A DNA stretch of 64,000 nucleotides from Hyposmocoma kahamanoa (GCF_003589595.1 NW_020653719.1:240070-304069), one strand, 5' to 3'. Counted from the first letter of the stretch, positions 10,975 to 23,040 are shown. Made by a program: numbers and translations. Notes: generated from the sequence alone by a model not told the origin.

Positions 10975-11115
10975 TTTTTTTATGGTACTAAGTGACGGGA
11001 CGAACAAATCGTGCGTCTGGTGGTAAGCGTCACTCCTGTCCATAACAGTTGCAGCCGCTCAAAAGGCACTGCCACTGTGAAAAGTCTCATGTGCCTGTAA
11101 TTTCACCAGCACCCT
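10975..11115 (-). repeat. Family A repeat, copy 6, 3' half, inverted
   Basis: On the minus strand this reads from GTAGGGTGCTGGTGAAATTA to the A tail. It begins at almost exactly the family position where the plus-strand half stops. It lacks the middle part around the GCAGTGGCAGTG region. Confidence 0.75.
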
Positions 11116-11610
11116 ACAACATTACTATGGATTTTTGTCTTCCAAGTATGCAAAAGCTCTATAATGACTTTGTGTCAAGTTTTTGTCTCACTATATTATA
11201 AGCCTCATAAATGGTAAATTTTGAATGAATTTTTGAAGCGTATACGGTATCACATAAACGATTTTGTGACTTTGTAAAGACGACAGACGTCTTCAAGAAT
11301 AATCAGGTTTATTTTTACTCCTCGTATTAGTGTTGAAGTTATTCACTAATTTTCATTAAAAAAAAACTACTATTCTTTATAATATAAATTAAATTTTCAC
11401 ACTGTATTGTGACGCAAGTGTGTGTAAATCTTATTTCGAATTAAATTACTGACTTATTAATATATTATTTATAGTATAAGTACATTGAGTTTACAGATTG
11501 GCTAACTTGTGTGACAGGTATGAAATGATTTTACTTTTGAGGTTGTGTATATTTTGTAGTACCCTTATTCGAAAGTATATAGATTGATGTAAATATTTAT
11601 AGCTAAATGG
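11116..11610. other. Gene-free AT-rich stretch
   Basis: No ORF, RNA gene or repeat shared with the rest of the window was recognised. Confidence 0.45.
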
Positions 11611-12610
11611 AAGATAATATCATAGTATAATAGGCAAGCGTGGTAACTCCATACAAACGCAGCAGAGCGGCTTCTATGTGTGCGCGCCCGCTGCGTGCTG
11701 TGTATGGACACACACATTCCCATATCTCGCGACGCACTTGCGTTGCATAGCATAGCGCTGGTCGTCCCATACACGGAAGAAAAAAAAACAATGAAAGTGC
11801 CTTAAGCCTCGACTACTATCAGAATAGGTGTCGCCAAAACTCACGCATTGTTAATTGCAAACACTACAAAATCTTGATATTGGTTGATCGTAGTTTCGAA
11901 TTTAAAAAGAAATAACAAATTCTGTTAACAAAATTTAAACTTTACCCTGCCTTTGAAAGTTCAATACCATCAATATTATTACACGACGATGTTGTGACGT
12001 ATTGATATTATACTGCAATTACGACCAATGTGCTACCAGCGCTTAATTGCAGTGCCACGGCGAATTGGAGTTATTAATTTAGTTCTCCAACCAAGAAGGA
12101 ACCATATTGCTGGGGTAGAAACTTTACTTTCGTTTCGTGTAACAAAAAAAATATTTCGGGAGACAGAAAGTTGAAAATTTATTAAAATAAGTCTTTCCAA
12201 TGATATAAAATACCGCCAAGCGTAAATATTTTTAGTGTGTCTATAATTTTTGCACTCCAAAACAGCACAAGCATGTTTCTAGGATTTTAGAGAATTTGCA
12301 CGAGAGAATGACACAACCGTACCTTACAAAGCGAAAATGAAGAACTGAGCTCAAATAGCTCTTTCGAGACCTATAGTTGGTACGCTTCGGACGCTAACTA
12401 ACCACTTCTACTGTATTTATTGTTCTGTGGACACACACATTCCCTTCTCGCGATGCACTTGCGTTGCGTGGCATAGCGCTGGTCGTTCCGCACGCCTTTC
12501 ATTATTGTGTGAGTACAGGGCGTACGGCGAACGTGCACTCATACAATCCGCGCTGCAACGTTTGTATGGAGTTATGACATTTGTCTTATTGTACTATGAT
12601 AATATCATCG
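11611..12610. mobile_element. 1 kb DNA-transposon-like element with inverted ends
   Basis: The left end (from 11614, ATAATATCATAGTATAATAG followed by AACTCCATACAAACG) is the inverse of the right end (CGTTTGTATGGAGTTATGAC ... TACTATGATAATATCAT, to 12608). Inside both ends lies a direct repeat of about 60 bp (11707-11769 and 12429-12489; GACACACACATTCCC and CACTTGCGTTGC and CATAGCGCTGGTCGT). No transposase remains in the interior; the short ORFs in it are not recognisable. It is read as a non-autonomous DNA element. Confidence 0.65.
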
Positions 12611-13476
12611 GTTAAAAGGTACATTTAGTCAGTGCGTAGTGTCCTTCATCATAAAACTGCATTGCGAAAAAGTCTGTACATGCAATAACATTATAATCCC
12701 TTTTGCAGGTTAAACATAAAATCATAATTATCTCCATTGGTCGATTATTCTTTTCAGTCAGCTTTACCTTTACACCGACGATATTTTAATGAAAATGCAT
12801 CCTGCCTGTAACTTAGTCGGATCGCCATCAATGGCAAGCACGACCTGACGAAATGTTTGCTTTGAAATGTTTTAATCCTTCCTCGCTTTCTACGACGCTT
12901 ATAGCAAAATGTAGAACGTTTCTCGTGGCTAGAGTCACGTTACAAAACTACACAACACTAACTTTAAATCTCATATTTAGATGAAAGCCGAGATAAGCGA
13001 AATTGCAGCGCAACTGCAAGGAAACAAAAGAACAGCGAAAATACGACATACTGGAAATTCCACTTCACGGTGTCCGCGTGCAATATTTCTGCTGCTTGCA
13101 CGATTAAAATGCTGTTTGAGGTCTTTATATGAAATTCCATGAACGTGTACCTTTGTCACAAATGATATGAGGAAATTCAGGTTATATGCGTTATTTCTAA
13201 CATGCTTAGCAATAAATGAGAACAGTCTGTAACTTTTTGAAATGGAATTTTAACATACTTTACTTAGGTACATTAATTGCCAGATACATTATATACAGAT
13301 TTCTCGTAATACTGGTAATGTTCTAAGTATACATTAAGTTACATTAATTGCCAGGCCCTAAAATAGGGAACTGCTTGTACTGTGAGGACCACAGTAACAA
13401 TGTTAATCTAACCTAACTAGAACACACGGACTTCAATTGATTTAGAAACCTTCGGTTCCCTGATGCGTCCTACAAG
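12611..13476. other. Gene-free stretch
   Basis: A short direct repeat (TACATTAATTGCCAG at about 13270 and 13341) is the only structure noticed. The 60-codon minus-strand frame at 12977-13159 matches nothing known to me. Confidence 0.4.
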
Positions 13477-13535
13477 GAATCGAATCGGGGACCTCCTTAT
13501 CTAGTGTCCAGAGTGTTGACCGCTGGGTCATGTTT
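13477..13535 (-). repeat. tRNA-like SINE head fragment
   Basis: On the minus strand the sequence reads GACCCAGCGGTCAACACTCT and 20 bp later GGTCCCCGATTCGATTCC, giving box A- and box B-like parts at tRNA-like spacing. It is degenerate and no further SINE body was recognised. A similar fragment is at 46175-46240. Confidence 0.4.
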
Positions 13536-13546
13536 TAAGGAGATTT

Positions 13547-13820
13547 CTTTTTATAATACCAAGTGATGTGACAAACAAGACATGCTCCAGGTGGACGCGA
13601 CACGCCTGTTCATAACAGTTGTAGCCACTCAGAGCTTTAAATCACAAAGATCTGAGGGGCACTTCCACACTACGGCCGTCATCTTGAGACATTAAGTTAA
13701 CTAGACCTATATGCCTGTCATTTCACCAGCACTCTTACTCTTCAAAACCGAAATGCAGTAATGCTTACTGTATGGCGTGGCTGCACAAATATGTACGGTG
13801 GCAGGCACAAGGAGCTCTTC
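13547..13820 (-). repeat. Family A repeat, copy 7
   Basis: The sequence matches from the T-run and ACCAAGTGATGTGAC through CAAAGATCTGAGGGGCACTT to CACAAGGAGCTCTTC. The 5' region is partly diverged. Confidence 0.75.
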
Positions 13821-14073
13821 TTTTTCTTCGTATTTAAGAGCTAGGCTCTTGTCGGTGGAGTTATCGAAAATCATCTCTGTTTAGCGCTTTAGCCTTGATT
13901 TCCTGATATGTGACAAGTTATGTCTCGGTCTTCCTCTACCTCTCTTTCCTTCGATCTTTCCTTCTATTCTTAAGGAACTGTACATCTATTAAAACAATAA
14001 TATAAGATAATCAGTGTACCGAAGGATCTTCTTCAATGCATGATTCTAAAATTTGTAAATGAGCTATCAGCCG
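13821..14073. other. Gene-free interval
   Basis: Nothing recognisable was found. Confidence 0.4.
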
Positions 14074-14185
14074 TGACCATGGGTACTATAATGTAAAGGG
14101 CTCGAAACTTTGGTTTGTTTGAACATACAAATAGACCCGATTTAGATCCGTAAAATAGTTTCATTTTCCATGTGCAACAAACGAG
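14074..14185 (+). repeat. Family K dispersed repeat, copy 1
   Basis: The segment contains CCGTGACCATGGGTACTATA, GGGCTCGAAACTTTGGTTTG and CCGTAAAATAGTTTCATTTT. It matches the copies near 44697-44790 (inverted) and 45487-45590. A weaker relative lies at 14895-15005. The family resembles the 3' untranslated part of a LINE, but that is inference. Confidence 0.55.
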
Positions 14186-14739
14186 AAACTTTAAGAACTA
14201 CTAATGGTAAATGAGATATTAATACCTACGCTTGGGTTCCTATCAAAATTTAAGTAGAAAATAATGGAATAACGGTCCAGTAATTACAGGTGGCTTACGA
14301 GGTTATGATCTGACTCCCTGAGACGAGGATTTATTTGCCCGATTTGCTTATTTTGTACCCATTTCGTTTCCAAATTGGATACATTTATTTCCCGAGCTTG
14401 ATTTATAAATAAGGAGCCTCCTCGTTTCTATTTAATTTCCTAAATGCAGGTTGTTATCAACAAAGTGAGCGTTACAAATGGTTTTCTTGTTTTGATTTGT
14501 TACCTACCTTCTTTCGATCCAATTTATGTTTGTTTTTCTAAAAAATTGCTGTTATTGGCATCATTCAGATTTTGTTTTAATTTAAACAACAGAAATATGT
14601 AATTAATATAAAAAGCAAGCAAGAATTTTAAAATTTTATATGTGTTTATCGAGTACTTAGATTTTTGCAAATGTTATAAACATATATATGAAATTATATA
14701 CATAACATATATTAAATGGCACTATTAATAATATTGATG
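14186..14739. other. Gene-free, strongly AT-rich stretch
   Basis: The part from 14570 to 14740 is mostly A/T with TATATA-like runs. No gene was recognised. Confidence 0.4.
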
Positions 14740-14845
14740 TATTGTATATGTATGATGTTTCACTACCATGATAGACGGGACCTGTCAGATCGAAGGAATT
14801 TTTCATTGTGTTCGGTCTTTGCATTAATAATGAAACTATTAATTT
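14740..14845 (+). repeat. Family C fragment
   Basis: The segment contains GATGTTTCACTACCATGATA and GATCGAAGGAATTTTTCATT followed by TTCGGTCTTTGCATTAATAA. It is a partial single arm of the family C foldback elements. Confidence 0.55.
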
Positions 14846-15783
14846 TGGATTGAAATTTATATTTGATTTTTGAAAATAAAGAAAATTTTGATGCCTCTTA
14901 CGGGTCTCACGGTCACGCTGACCACGTCAGTCCCAGACCCAGTCAAATATACAAAATACGCGATTCAGGTCCGAAAAACTAGTTTCATTTCCAATGTGTG
15001 TCTCGATACCTTCAATGAACACTACACCAACTTAATTTTTGGACCTTGTTCTGTTTTTATTTTGTTTTCTGTTTTTAGTTTCTTATTTTTTTTCACAAAA
15101 TTCGGGGAGCACAATATTAGTAAATAGATATGGCTGTTTACAAAAATTATCAGAAAATGACCAAAAAGATTTTGTTGGCGTAGTGTTCATTGCAGGTATT
15201 GTTCTATATTTCGAAATAATACATTTTAATTACGATAATATATACGAATAAAAAGTTATGAGAAAGAGAAAAGGGCGAGTATATCAAAATCGAAGATAAA
15301 TTCTAATCTTCTGAATTCAAATAAACATTTAAAATGGGTGCATAAAGAGCGTACTAGGCCGTGATTGGTCGAGCATACCAAAGGCGCCCATTTGCAGTGC
15401 TCTCACGTGCGCTCAGTTACGTACGTGACGTCACTTCACCTGAGGTTACCAAAAATGCCAATTCGCATCAGTATGTAAAGCAGACTCGTGTGCCCAAGCG
15501 GCTTGTTATAGAGTTGTCGGTCGAATAGAGATTTTCGACGAATCGGTACTTATTCCGAATTTGCGACATGTTTATAAAACGTGCAGGAAAAGATAGGAAA
15601 ATATAAATTTTATATATAAAGTTAGTACAAATTGCATGTTTTCGGCAAATACATTATAGTCATTGATGTAAGCTGATAAACAAAGGCAAGTGTAGTGTAC
15701 ATCAAAATTCTTATACGTTCCTCCTAGAGCTCAAAACATTTGACTCAAAATAAAGTTGATTACATATTAAACTATACAACACT
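14846..15783. other. Gene-free stretch
   Basis: It holds two overlapping short frames (14870-15127 and 15039-15251) rich in Phe and Ile, of the kind AT-rich DNA gives by chance. A weak family K relative is at 14895-15005. No gene was recognised. Confidence 0.4.
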
Positions 15784-16020
15784 AAGAGTGGTTACACACG
15801 CAAACGCGCGATTGCATAGAAGCAATCGCCTATAAATCCCAAGTGTAGCGATGCAATCGCGCGTTTGTATAGATGCAGTCGCGCGCTTGCGTGGCGTTTG
15901 CACCGGTGCTTAAAATCGCGCGTGTGTGTAAAGGTAGACGATAAGCGAATGCATCGCTACTGTATCGCGTTCGTATCGTGTTTGCATCACAGCTAGAAGT
16001 CGCCGTGTGAAACCGCTCTT
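15784..16020. mobile_element. GC-rich MITE-like element
   Basis: This 237 bp element begins AAGAGTGGTTACACACGC and ends with the complement of AAGAGCGGTTTCACACGGCG, giving inverted ends of roughly 20 bp. The possible target duplication is ACT on both sides. The interior is rich in CGCGCG-type words and GATGCAATCGCGCG, in contrast to the AT-rich flanks. There is no coding capacity. Confidence 0.65.
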
Positions 16021-16984
16021 ACTCTTAAGCACGTAAGTCGGATTATTTTAATTTGCCAAAGTGTCTGCTGTTGTGCATTTAGAGTTGATTATATTGAACT
16101 TCTTCACACGTGCTTAGCCTCACGTGCCGCGGCAAACGTAAGTGAGAATATTAATAGTCGGGTTTAGATATAAATAGATTCTAAAAAATATATTTGAACG
16201 TTTGTTTAATATAGCCGTGTCATCTCAAAGTAATTAGAAGGTAGGTTGGACACGCTGCGATTTCGGAGCAGGTTGGTGTTTATTCTAATCAAAGAACACT
16301 CAAAAGGGACAGTCTAAACTTCGTTGACTATGCTTGTTGATAGTTTTTTGTGAACTTTCTCCGATGTGTAAGTTTAAGTATACGTCATTTACAGTAAATT
16401 CTAACCGGTTGCATGCAGCAAACAACACTAGTCAACTTTTTGCACAACTGCGACAACTGTTCATCATTCAGTGCCGTGTTAAAATAAATATCCTGATAAG
16501 TTCAACAATTGCAATCATAGTTTTGCGGTTAAATCTCATAATAACTATAAATAATTTGTATTATTGTCGCGTAGTATCATAATTATAAACACAGTTATCA
16601 TTTTTATTAATTATAATTATATAATATTTTATAAAAATCTGCGTCATACAGGTCTCAATGGATACTGATCCATTAATTTGAGCGTAATTCATAGACACAA
16701 ATAGGGTAAATAAAAGTATAGAACTCTCTAGAACACACATGGAATCAGGCGGTCCTAATTACTAACTTTCGTATCGAGTTGATTAACCAATACACGTTAT
16801 TAAGGAGCTTGCTCATAGCTCCGCATTCGTTCTGGCTCTTTGCCAAAGAGGAGACACAGCGACATGAACAATAGCATGTTTCATAACTCACGTGGATCGA
16901 CTGCGCGTGGGATTGTAGTTTAACAATTTTAAAAAACAGGTGTCCAAAATATTGTACTAAATTGGAATAGTTTACATTACAGTA
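16021..16984. other. Gene-free stretch
   Basis: No shared repeat or recognisable ORF was found; the 82-codon frame at 16334-16582 looks like chance. Confidence 0.4.
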
Positions 16985-17240
16985 GATACTGTGAGCGCCC
17001 AGTTACTTGACGCGAAAGTTTTCGCGCGACCGCCGCGCGGTTGCCTTGTAGACCAAAGGCAAACCAGACTCGCCTGCTCGCCTGGGATGGTCATTTAAGT
17101 TAAAACGTAAAAGTTAAATAAATAGAGCGTACTTTGGTATGACAGTTAGATGCACGCGGTCGCTGCGCGGCGGCAACGCGGTCTCCGCGCGGTCTTCGCG
17201 CGTTATCCGCGCGGTCACCGCGAAGCGTGAGCGCGATGAA
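16985..17240. repeat. CG-rich block
   Basis: The words CGCGCGACCGCCGCGCGGTT and CGCGGTCTCCGCGCGGTCTT recur within about 250 bp, in strong contrast to the surroundings. CAGTTA opens both CG-rich halves. It resembles the interior of lepidopteran MITEs such as the one at 15784-16020, but clean inverted ends were not found. Confidence 0.4.
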
Positions 17241-18405
17241 ATTCGTGTTAAAATCTTGTTCACATTACTATACTATTAAAGTAATTGCCGCAAAAATTCA
17301 TAATGACTGAGAGAAGCTGTCCCTTTGCATGTTTTTATGACAAAATTTATTTCAAGATCTTTCCGCAATTTATAGTAGCGTTATGGCGTGTTTACCCGGG
17401 GTCGACTACCGCATTTGGCAGACTACTTCACCTTGCCGAATGAGAGGCAGTCGATTAGCTGTTTATACCCAATCGGCTGCCGTTACTTCGGTAAGCGAAT
17501 TCGACTAACGAAGGCAGCGCAGTCGACGCGTTGTTTACCAGTTATTGCGGTAAATAATCCAACACGTGACCATATATTTTGAAATCGCTTTGAAATAATG
17601 GCAGAAGAGACATACCATGGTAAGAAAACCGTAATATTTATAAAACTTCTTCCAGCACTGTCATACAGTCAATCCCTCCCACGAGCCGTGACAATTATGT
17701 GACCTCATCTTTTCCCGTGAGGTAATTTACGATTATTCACAATGCGTCTTTTGCTAGTCCTGACATTAACGGCGGATGATGGAAGGAAAGGTCAGAATGT
17801 CTTTTATGCCCTTCTGACCTCTGAAATAAGTTAAAACCAAAAAACCACTTCCAATTTTACCCCTTAGAATACCATGTATTTTCCAAAATCAGTATTTTAC
17901 TTTCAACAATTTGATTGAACCAGTAAATTTGTATCTTTATGCCAAATAACAATGTACTTGAAACACATTCAGTTTGTTGTTACGGTATTCTGTTGTTTTT
18001 GGTACAGAATACTAAAGTATGATTAAAAGTTGTTATATTATAGGGTCTAAAATTGAAATAACGAATAAGTTTAATTAAAAGTCCAGTATTAAGCAGGTAC
18101 TGGAACCACATCTCAAAAGTTACTTAAATAAAATACTGAATCCAAAAGGAATAAAATCGATTACACATAATATTACCGTAATAGAATAAAGCAGAGAACT
18201 CTAACTACTAACTAAACATACCCTCGATCAGCAATATGATGGTAATACATTTACTGCTGAATTTATTATTCAGACCTTTCATTTGATATCCCAGTTTAAG
18301 TTGAAGGTGTTGTTTTTTGGTTGAGCCTATACGTATTTTATTGAAAGTTCCACATGAAGACCTTTCTATATCTAATGGTGAAATAGTTACGTTGGAGAAC
18401 GGGAT
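17241..18405. other. Gene-free stretch
   Basis: A less AT-rich segment at 17380-17570 has GGTCGACTACCGC near its start and GCAGTCGACGCG near its end, a weak inverted arrangement. The 64-codon frame there is not recognisable. No gene was seen. Confidence 0.35.
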
Positions 18406-18542
18406 ATAACGCACACACTCAACATAGCCCCGCACTAGGGAAACCCTGTGTCGCGGGTGCCATGGACACACATAGACAACCACAAATTACACCCAAACTC
18501 ACGAGAGAAATAAATGTAGGCCATACAAATATTTCTCCCGGC
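18406..18542 (-). repeat. tRNA-derived SINE, family D, copy 2 (head missing)
   Basis: The sequence matches the tail and body of family D from ATAACGCACACACTC to ATATTTCTCCCGGCC. The tRNA-like head is absent: at 18543 the sequence changes to TTATAATATAAGGCC, with a short palindrome GGCCTTATAATATAAGGCC at 18540-18558. Confidence 0.8.
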
Positions 18543-19441
18543 CTTATAATATAAGGCCTTATAATATATAATAAATATAAGGATTTGCATGGACTCTTAT
18601 ACTATATAAGATGTAGTAGGTATTTATAATAATGTAAATATTTATTCAAATTCGGTTATGCATTTTTTTATTAGATGCTCTTTTATGTGCAGCAATTTAA
18701 ACTTTCTCTGAATACGAAACGCTAAAATTGACACCATAACGCTTCGCCCTAGGAAGTCGCCCTAACGCTTGTCTAAATGACTTTTTTAAATGGACACTAG
18801 CAAACGAAAGAGATATTGACTGATTATTTTGGTATTCAAAAATACCTATAAAACCACGCAAGAACTGGTTCATATCCTATCAATTCATATTCAAAAAGTA
18901 TGTTCTGATAAAATTAGACAACTGGAACTACCATTACATGTACGGTGTTAATTTTAGTGTTTCGTATTCACAGAAAGTTCAAATTGCTGCTCACAAAAGA
19001 ATATAGAAAGAATCTACTAAAAAAATGCATAACATTAACCGAGACCAAAATTCAGCCAGTGTAATCGGTAAATGTATTTCCGTGGTAAGTCAAATAGAGA
19101 CAGAAATAATTACAGAGGAGTTTGTAGGAGGAGGCCAAGGCGGGTCTGATCACTATTAGCACTCAGCTCGGCTTCAGTACTGCGCCTGAATAGAAATGGC
19201 TTCAAAGGGGTTGTGCCCTACGGCTGTGGTCGGGACGTATTGAGGGTTTTTTGCGGACCTTCTTAATTACATTATATACTCGACTATTTGTCAAGCGACT
19301 GTACAGAAATAACTTTTTGTCCACAAATACTCTTTCCTCATTTAGCATGATGAATTCAAGTAGAATTTCTTTATTACTGAATTAGATAAATTAAATTCAT
19401 GTAGTTAATATTAATATTTTAAATTTTTTAAATTCTTTTTC
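18543..19441. other. Gene-free stretch
   Basis: A GC-richer segment at 19115-19260 resembles the kind of 3' untranslated sequence found in retroelements, but I could not place it. No gene was recognised. Confidence 0.35.
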
Positions 19442-19562
19442 TTATAATTTCTTATAACAATAATAATAAACTTTATTGGCGCCCTGCTTTCGATTTCGAT
19501 TGGTGTTTAAGACACGGAGGAATACAAGCTCTCATGTCACAGGTTACCCCTACTTTTTAAGA
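19442..19562 (-). repeat. LINE 3' end fragment
   Basis: On the minus strand the sequence runs from GTAGGGGTAACCTGTGACAT to CCAATAAAGTTTATTATTAT, that is, a polyadenylation-like AATAAA close to an ATT-repeat tail. This is the usual layout of the 3' end of a 5'-truncated non-LTR retrotransposon. No coding part is attached. Confidence 0.5.
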
Positions 19563-19857
19563 GTATGGGATCATATTGTGTAAAACTTTGATCTTATTTT
19601 ATGTGGTTCTAACGTACTATAATCCAAAATTTTGAAATAGACACACATTACTATTATAATGTTACCTAAGGAGTTATGCTAAATTCTTGTAATAATATTT
19701 ATTAAATATATTCGTGGGCTATATATCGCAATCATAAAATCAATTACTATCGTAACTCAAAATTGATGAAATTGAGAGAACACGAATTGAAAATCCGAAA
19801 ACAAAAAAACTGACCTTCATCTGTATATAATTTTATCCAAAAAATTAATAGACTGTT

Positions 19858-19975
19858 TGGGAAACCCAAGGGCCGGCCAGCTACCTTGCCCAACGAATTA
19901 GCATAGAAATACAAAGGGGAACGCTGCCAGTCTCTTGGGCACCTTGCCGCGGGGACCCAATTTTATTCGTATTGT
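19858..19975 (+). pseudogene. Retroelement ORF C-terminal relic 1
   Basis: Reading across one frameshift gives a QRISIEIQRG segment followed by GNAASLLGTLPRGPNF. I recall this ending from LINE-type polyproteins common in Lepidoptera. A second relic with ASNLGTPPQAPNF lies at 53945-54090. The fragment is too short to assign to a clade. Confidence 0.5.
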
Positions 19976-21065
19976 TTCAAAATCCTTGTTTTACTTTCTA
20001 GTATTTAAGCTTTTATTGGCTTTTTTGCCTTACCTGTTTATTGTCGAAACAAAAACTGGATGAATCTTATTGCAAATAATGTGATTATTTTTATTTATAC
20101 ATTATAATTAGTTATCCACTTACAAATAAGAATATAAATTTTATTGGCTCCATTCAGTAATTTTTTGAACTTTCAAATCGTGTTTTCTCAATTCAATCAT
20201 CTTTGAGTTACGACAGTATATAGTATCATGTGCAATATAATTGTGTTTTAACTATTATTATATGTACTGCTTTTAATAAACCTGAATCCTTTACTATCGT
20301 ATTCTTAACACCGGCTCTGTGCAAATAGTGTCTAGCATGTTCATGCGCGTCACGATCGAGGCCTCCCGTATAAACGCCGGATTGCCTTGCATTTGTGTAA
20401 GTAATCGTTACTTTTATTATTTCTCCCAACCGATACCTATCTTCCTATTCCTATGGTCTTCTATTTTTGGTTTTCTAAAAAGGAATGTTACCATAACAAT
20501 GGCAAATCGTCGTTTAGAAAAGAACACCGGCCAAGTAATTTCAAGTAATATACGCAGTTTTTTCATTCTCCTTGTGTGTGTTATTATTGTATATAATTTT
20601 TTAAGCTATTATAATGATTTTTGAAGATGTAAAATAAAAATATGGAGAGATTCTTGTTTTACCATGGTAACGCAAAGGAAAAAAAAACTAAAATTATGGG
20701 TTTTTTTGGGTAGGAAAAAAAGCAGGAAAGCCATGTTGTTTTTGTGATGAAATACTGAATTATGTGCGATAGTTTCGAAACAAAATGGAAAATATAATTG
20801 ATACATATTCGTGGCAGCGATAACGGCCTCCTGAATGTTAGCGGTAAGGGTTCAGGACTCGTTTCATGAGCACTGGACTCGAAGGCGTATTAATAAGAAT
20901 GAAGTATAATTATTACTTATAATACTATCCCCATTTATAAGTGTTCATCATCGTATTCGTAATTCGTAATCGTATAATTATATATGATATAATTCATTTT
21001 GCATAAAGATTACCTACTTAATATGTTTCAAATAAGATTTGACCATGTTATTCAATAGAATATTG
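19976..21065. other. Gene-free stretch
   Basis: It contains short overlapping frames (20226-20429, 20319-20624, 20609-20806) with no recognisable similarity. No repeat shared with the window was found. Confidence 0.4.
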
Positions 21066-21129
21066 TTGGAAAAAGTGGTGAGATATCAAGTTGAAATCTT
21101 CAAATAAGAATACGTAACGTACCTAATCC
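21066..21129 (+). repeat. 64 bp segment X, outer left copy
   Basis: The segment from TTGGAAAAAGTGGTGAG to ACCTAATCC occurs again inverted at 23445-23508 with about one mismatch. It lies just outside the left arm of the long inverted repeat. Confidence 0.85.
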
Positions 21130-21133
21130 TAAT

Positions 21134-22356
21134 ACAAAATTTGATTTGGAAAATATAACAACGCAATATGATTGAATGTGCCACTCTTGCCGTAGGGTTT
21201 GTAAGTTTTAAATAAAATACATAAAAATAATTTAATCATTATTAATAAGTATCTAAGAAACACAAAGAAAAACTCTTACTATCTAACTGGACTCTTAAAC
21301 ATACGAGTCCAGTCTGATCGACGGAATTTTCTTTAGTATTTGTTTCTTTGGAGTGTTTTCACAAAAAACAGGTGACTATTATAGTAGTAAAAACATCATG
21401 ATATTAAAAAAAAATTAAATTGCAATAATTCAATCATCAAAAATATACATGTACGTTTTTGTAGCTACGCAACCAAGCTATAATGGTACTCTTTCTTATT
21501 TTAACAAATCTACTCTAAGACCTATAACACTTATTATAATTTTGACGATGTCTATTGAAATTAAAAAGCCCAAAACCTAGAATATTCGGAATAGAAGTGT
21601 TTTGTGAAATAATTGATGAGGAAAGCCGACCCCAAATGAAATAAGATAAGACCAGTCAAAGAAAGACAATTCCATTGAATCGACTAAGTTTAACTGTTGG
21701 TTACTTCACAGTCACTGAGTATTAGATTCTCAAATTTATAAATTGAGTTTTCTGGGGAAAGGTATCAACATGAATGCCAAATATTATGGAATATTTCATA
21801 TTTTCATTCGAATATTTACTGAAAAATCTTGCTTGTTCTCGTAATTACATGATAATAAACACTCAGAAGTGCGTTTGATATTTCATTCAATATTAACTGA
21901 ACAATCGTAACAAAATAAATTAAATATATTTGTACCAATTCTGAGTTAGAAATGATAAAATAACAGAGTCTTTATTCCTTTACGAGCCCAGGCTATGTAT
22001 TTGGGCTAAAAACACAGAAGGGCAAAATGTTTTGCTGAAATGTAAAGACGAATTACAGGTTGTACATGTCTTCAAATGCTATACGTTAAAATGATTAACG
22101 TCTATAATTAAATAATATTCGAGATTAAATCTTACGGCCGTGTCACTTATTTTATTCTCTTTTAATTTAGATACATTTAGATATTGAATTGGATTGTTTG
22201 CAAAATTTTAGTACAAAGCATAAGTATACATGGTAAACGACATCTATCAAAAAGAAAAGTAAAAAAGTCGCGTATCTATAAAGAACCACAATCGCAAATT
22301 ATTTCGTCGGTCAGCAAACTACACCGCTTATATCGAAAATTAGCGTTTTTACTTCT
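21134..22356 (+). repeat. Long inverted repeat, left arm
   Basis: This arm of about 1.22 kb is matched in reverse complement by 23521-24742. Corresponding anchors include GCCGTAGGGTTTGTAAGTT, GGACTCTTAAACATACGAGT, GGGGAAAGGTATCAACATGA, TACGGCCGTGTCAC and GGTCAGCAAACTACACCGCT. Differences are scattered substitutions and short indels, about 5% by eye. Within the arm, 21280-21420 resembles family C. The frame 22184-22489 starts in the arm and runs into the spacer; it is unrecognised. Confidence 0.9.
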
Positions 22357-22488
22357 GAATGCTACTGAAGTAAAAATAAAAACCCACGTAGAATTATTTG
22401 TTATCCATAAGATAGTCACCACACTTATCGACATGGACATCATAGGGGCCTCTTCAGATATAAACGAAATTCGCAACCGTTCTTGGTA

Positions 22489-22577
22489 GCGAAAAGTACC
22501 ACGCGATGTCCGACAGTCGGTACTTGTATCTCGGTAGGTACCGCGCATCACTGCCCAGGTCGGTGGTACCTTTTCGC
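22489..22577. repeat. Short inverted-end element in the spacer
   Basis: The left end GCGAAAAGTACCAC is answered by GTGGTACCTTTTCGC on the right, 89 bp in all. The interior is GC-rich relative to its surroundings. It could be a very short MITE or a chance palindrome. Confidence 0.45.
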
Positions 22578-22973
22578 TTGTATTGCGAAATTGGTTTCGC
22601 CCGGTGCAGTAATACCGGCAAAATTTAGCCACTCCGCACGTCCCGCAAGTTAGTTAATGACGATAACTTGACATATAAGAAAAACTTATTTACGATCATG
22701 AAGTCGACACAGTGAAATGATAAATTTATTAAGATTACTCGTTATGCACTGTTACAGTGTGGTTACCAATCACTGGCGGCAAGCCAACTTTGTCGACCTT
22801 TTGGTTCTGACCACAAAAATGTGGAGAAAATTGTTTAACAAACTTAATCTTTTAACATAAGTTAAAGGATCAAATATTATGAACTGAAGGCTTCTAAACT
22901 TTCGAAGGAACTAAGTAAGAACTGTATTGTTCTTATCTAAATACAGAATATAAATTTCAACCACCTTGTAGTA

Positions 22974-23040
22974 AGGCCGTCGTGACCTAGCGGTATAAGG
23001 AACGCTTTGCAAGTTGAGGCAAGCATGGTTCGAGTCACAC
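22974..23040 (+). repeat. tRNA-like SINE head
   Basis: The sequence GTGACCTAGCGGTATAAGGA (box A-like) is followed by GCATGGTTCGAGTCACAC (box B GGTTCGAGTC). It then runs into A-rich sequence and a small hairpin. No complete cloverleaf with a matching acceptor stem was found, so it is called tRNA-derived. Confidence 0.5.

Noticed and set aside
22184..22632. Genes of 101 and 118 codons
   Set aside because: Each crosses the junction between the inverted-repeat arm and the spacer, the two frames are antisense to each other, and neither resembles a known family.
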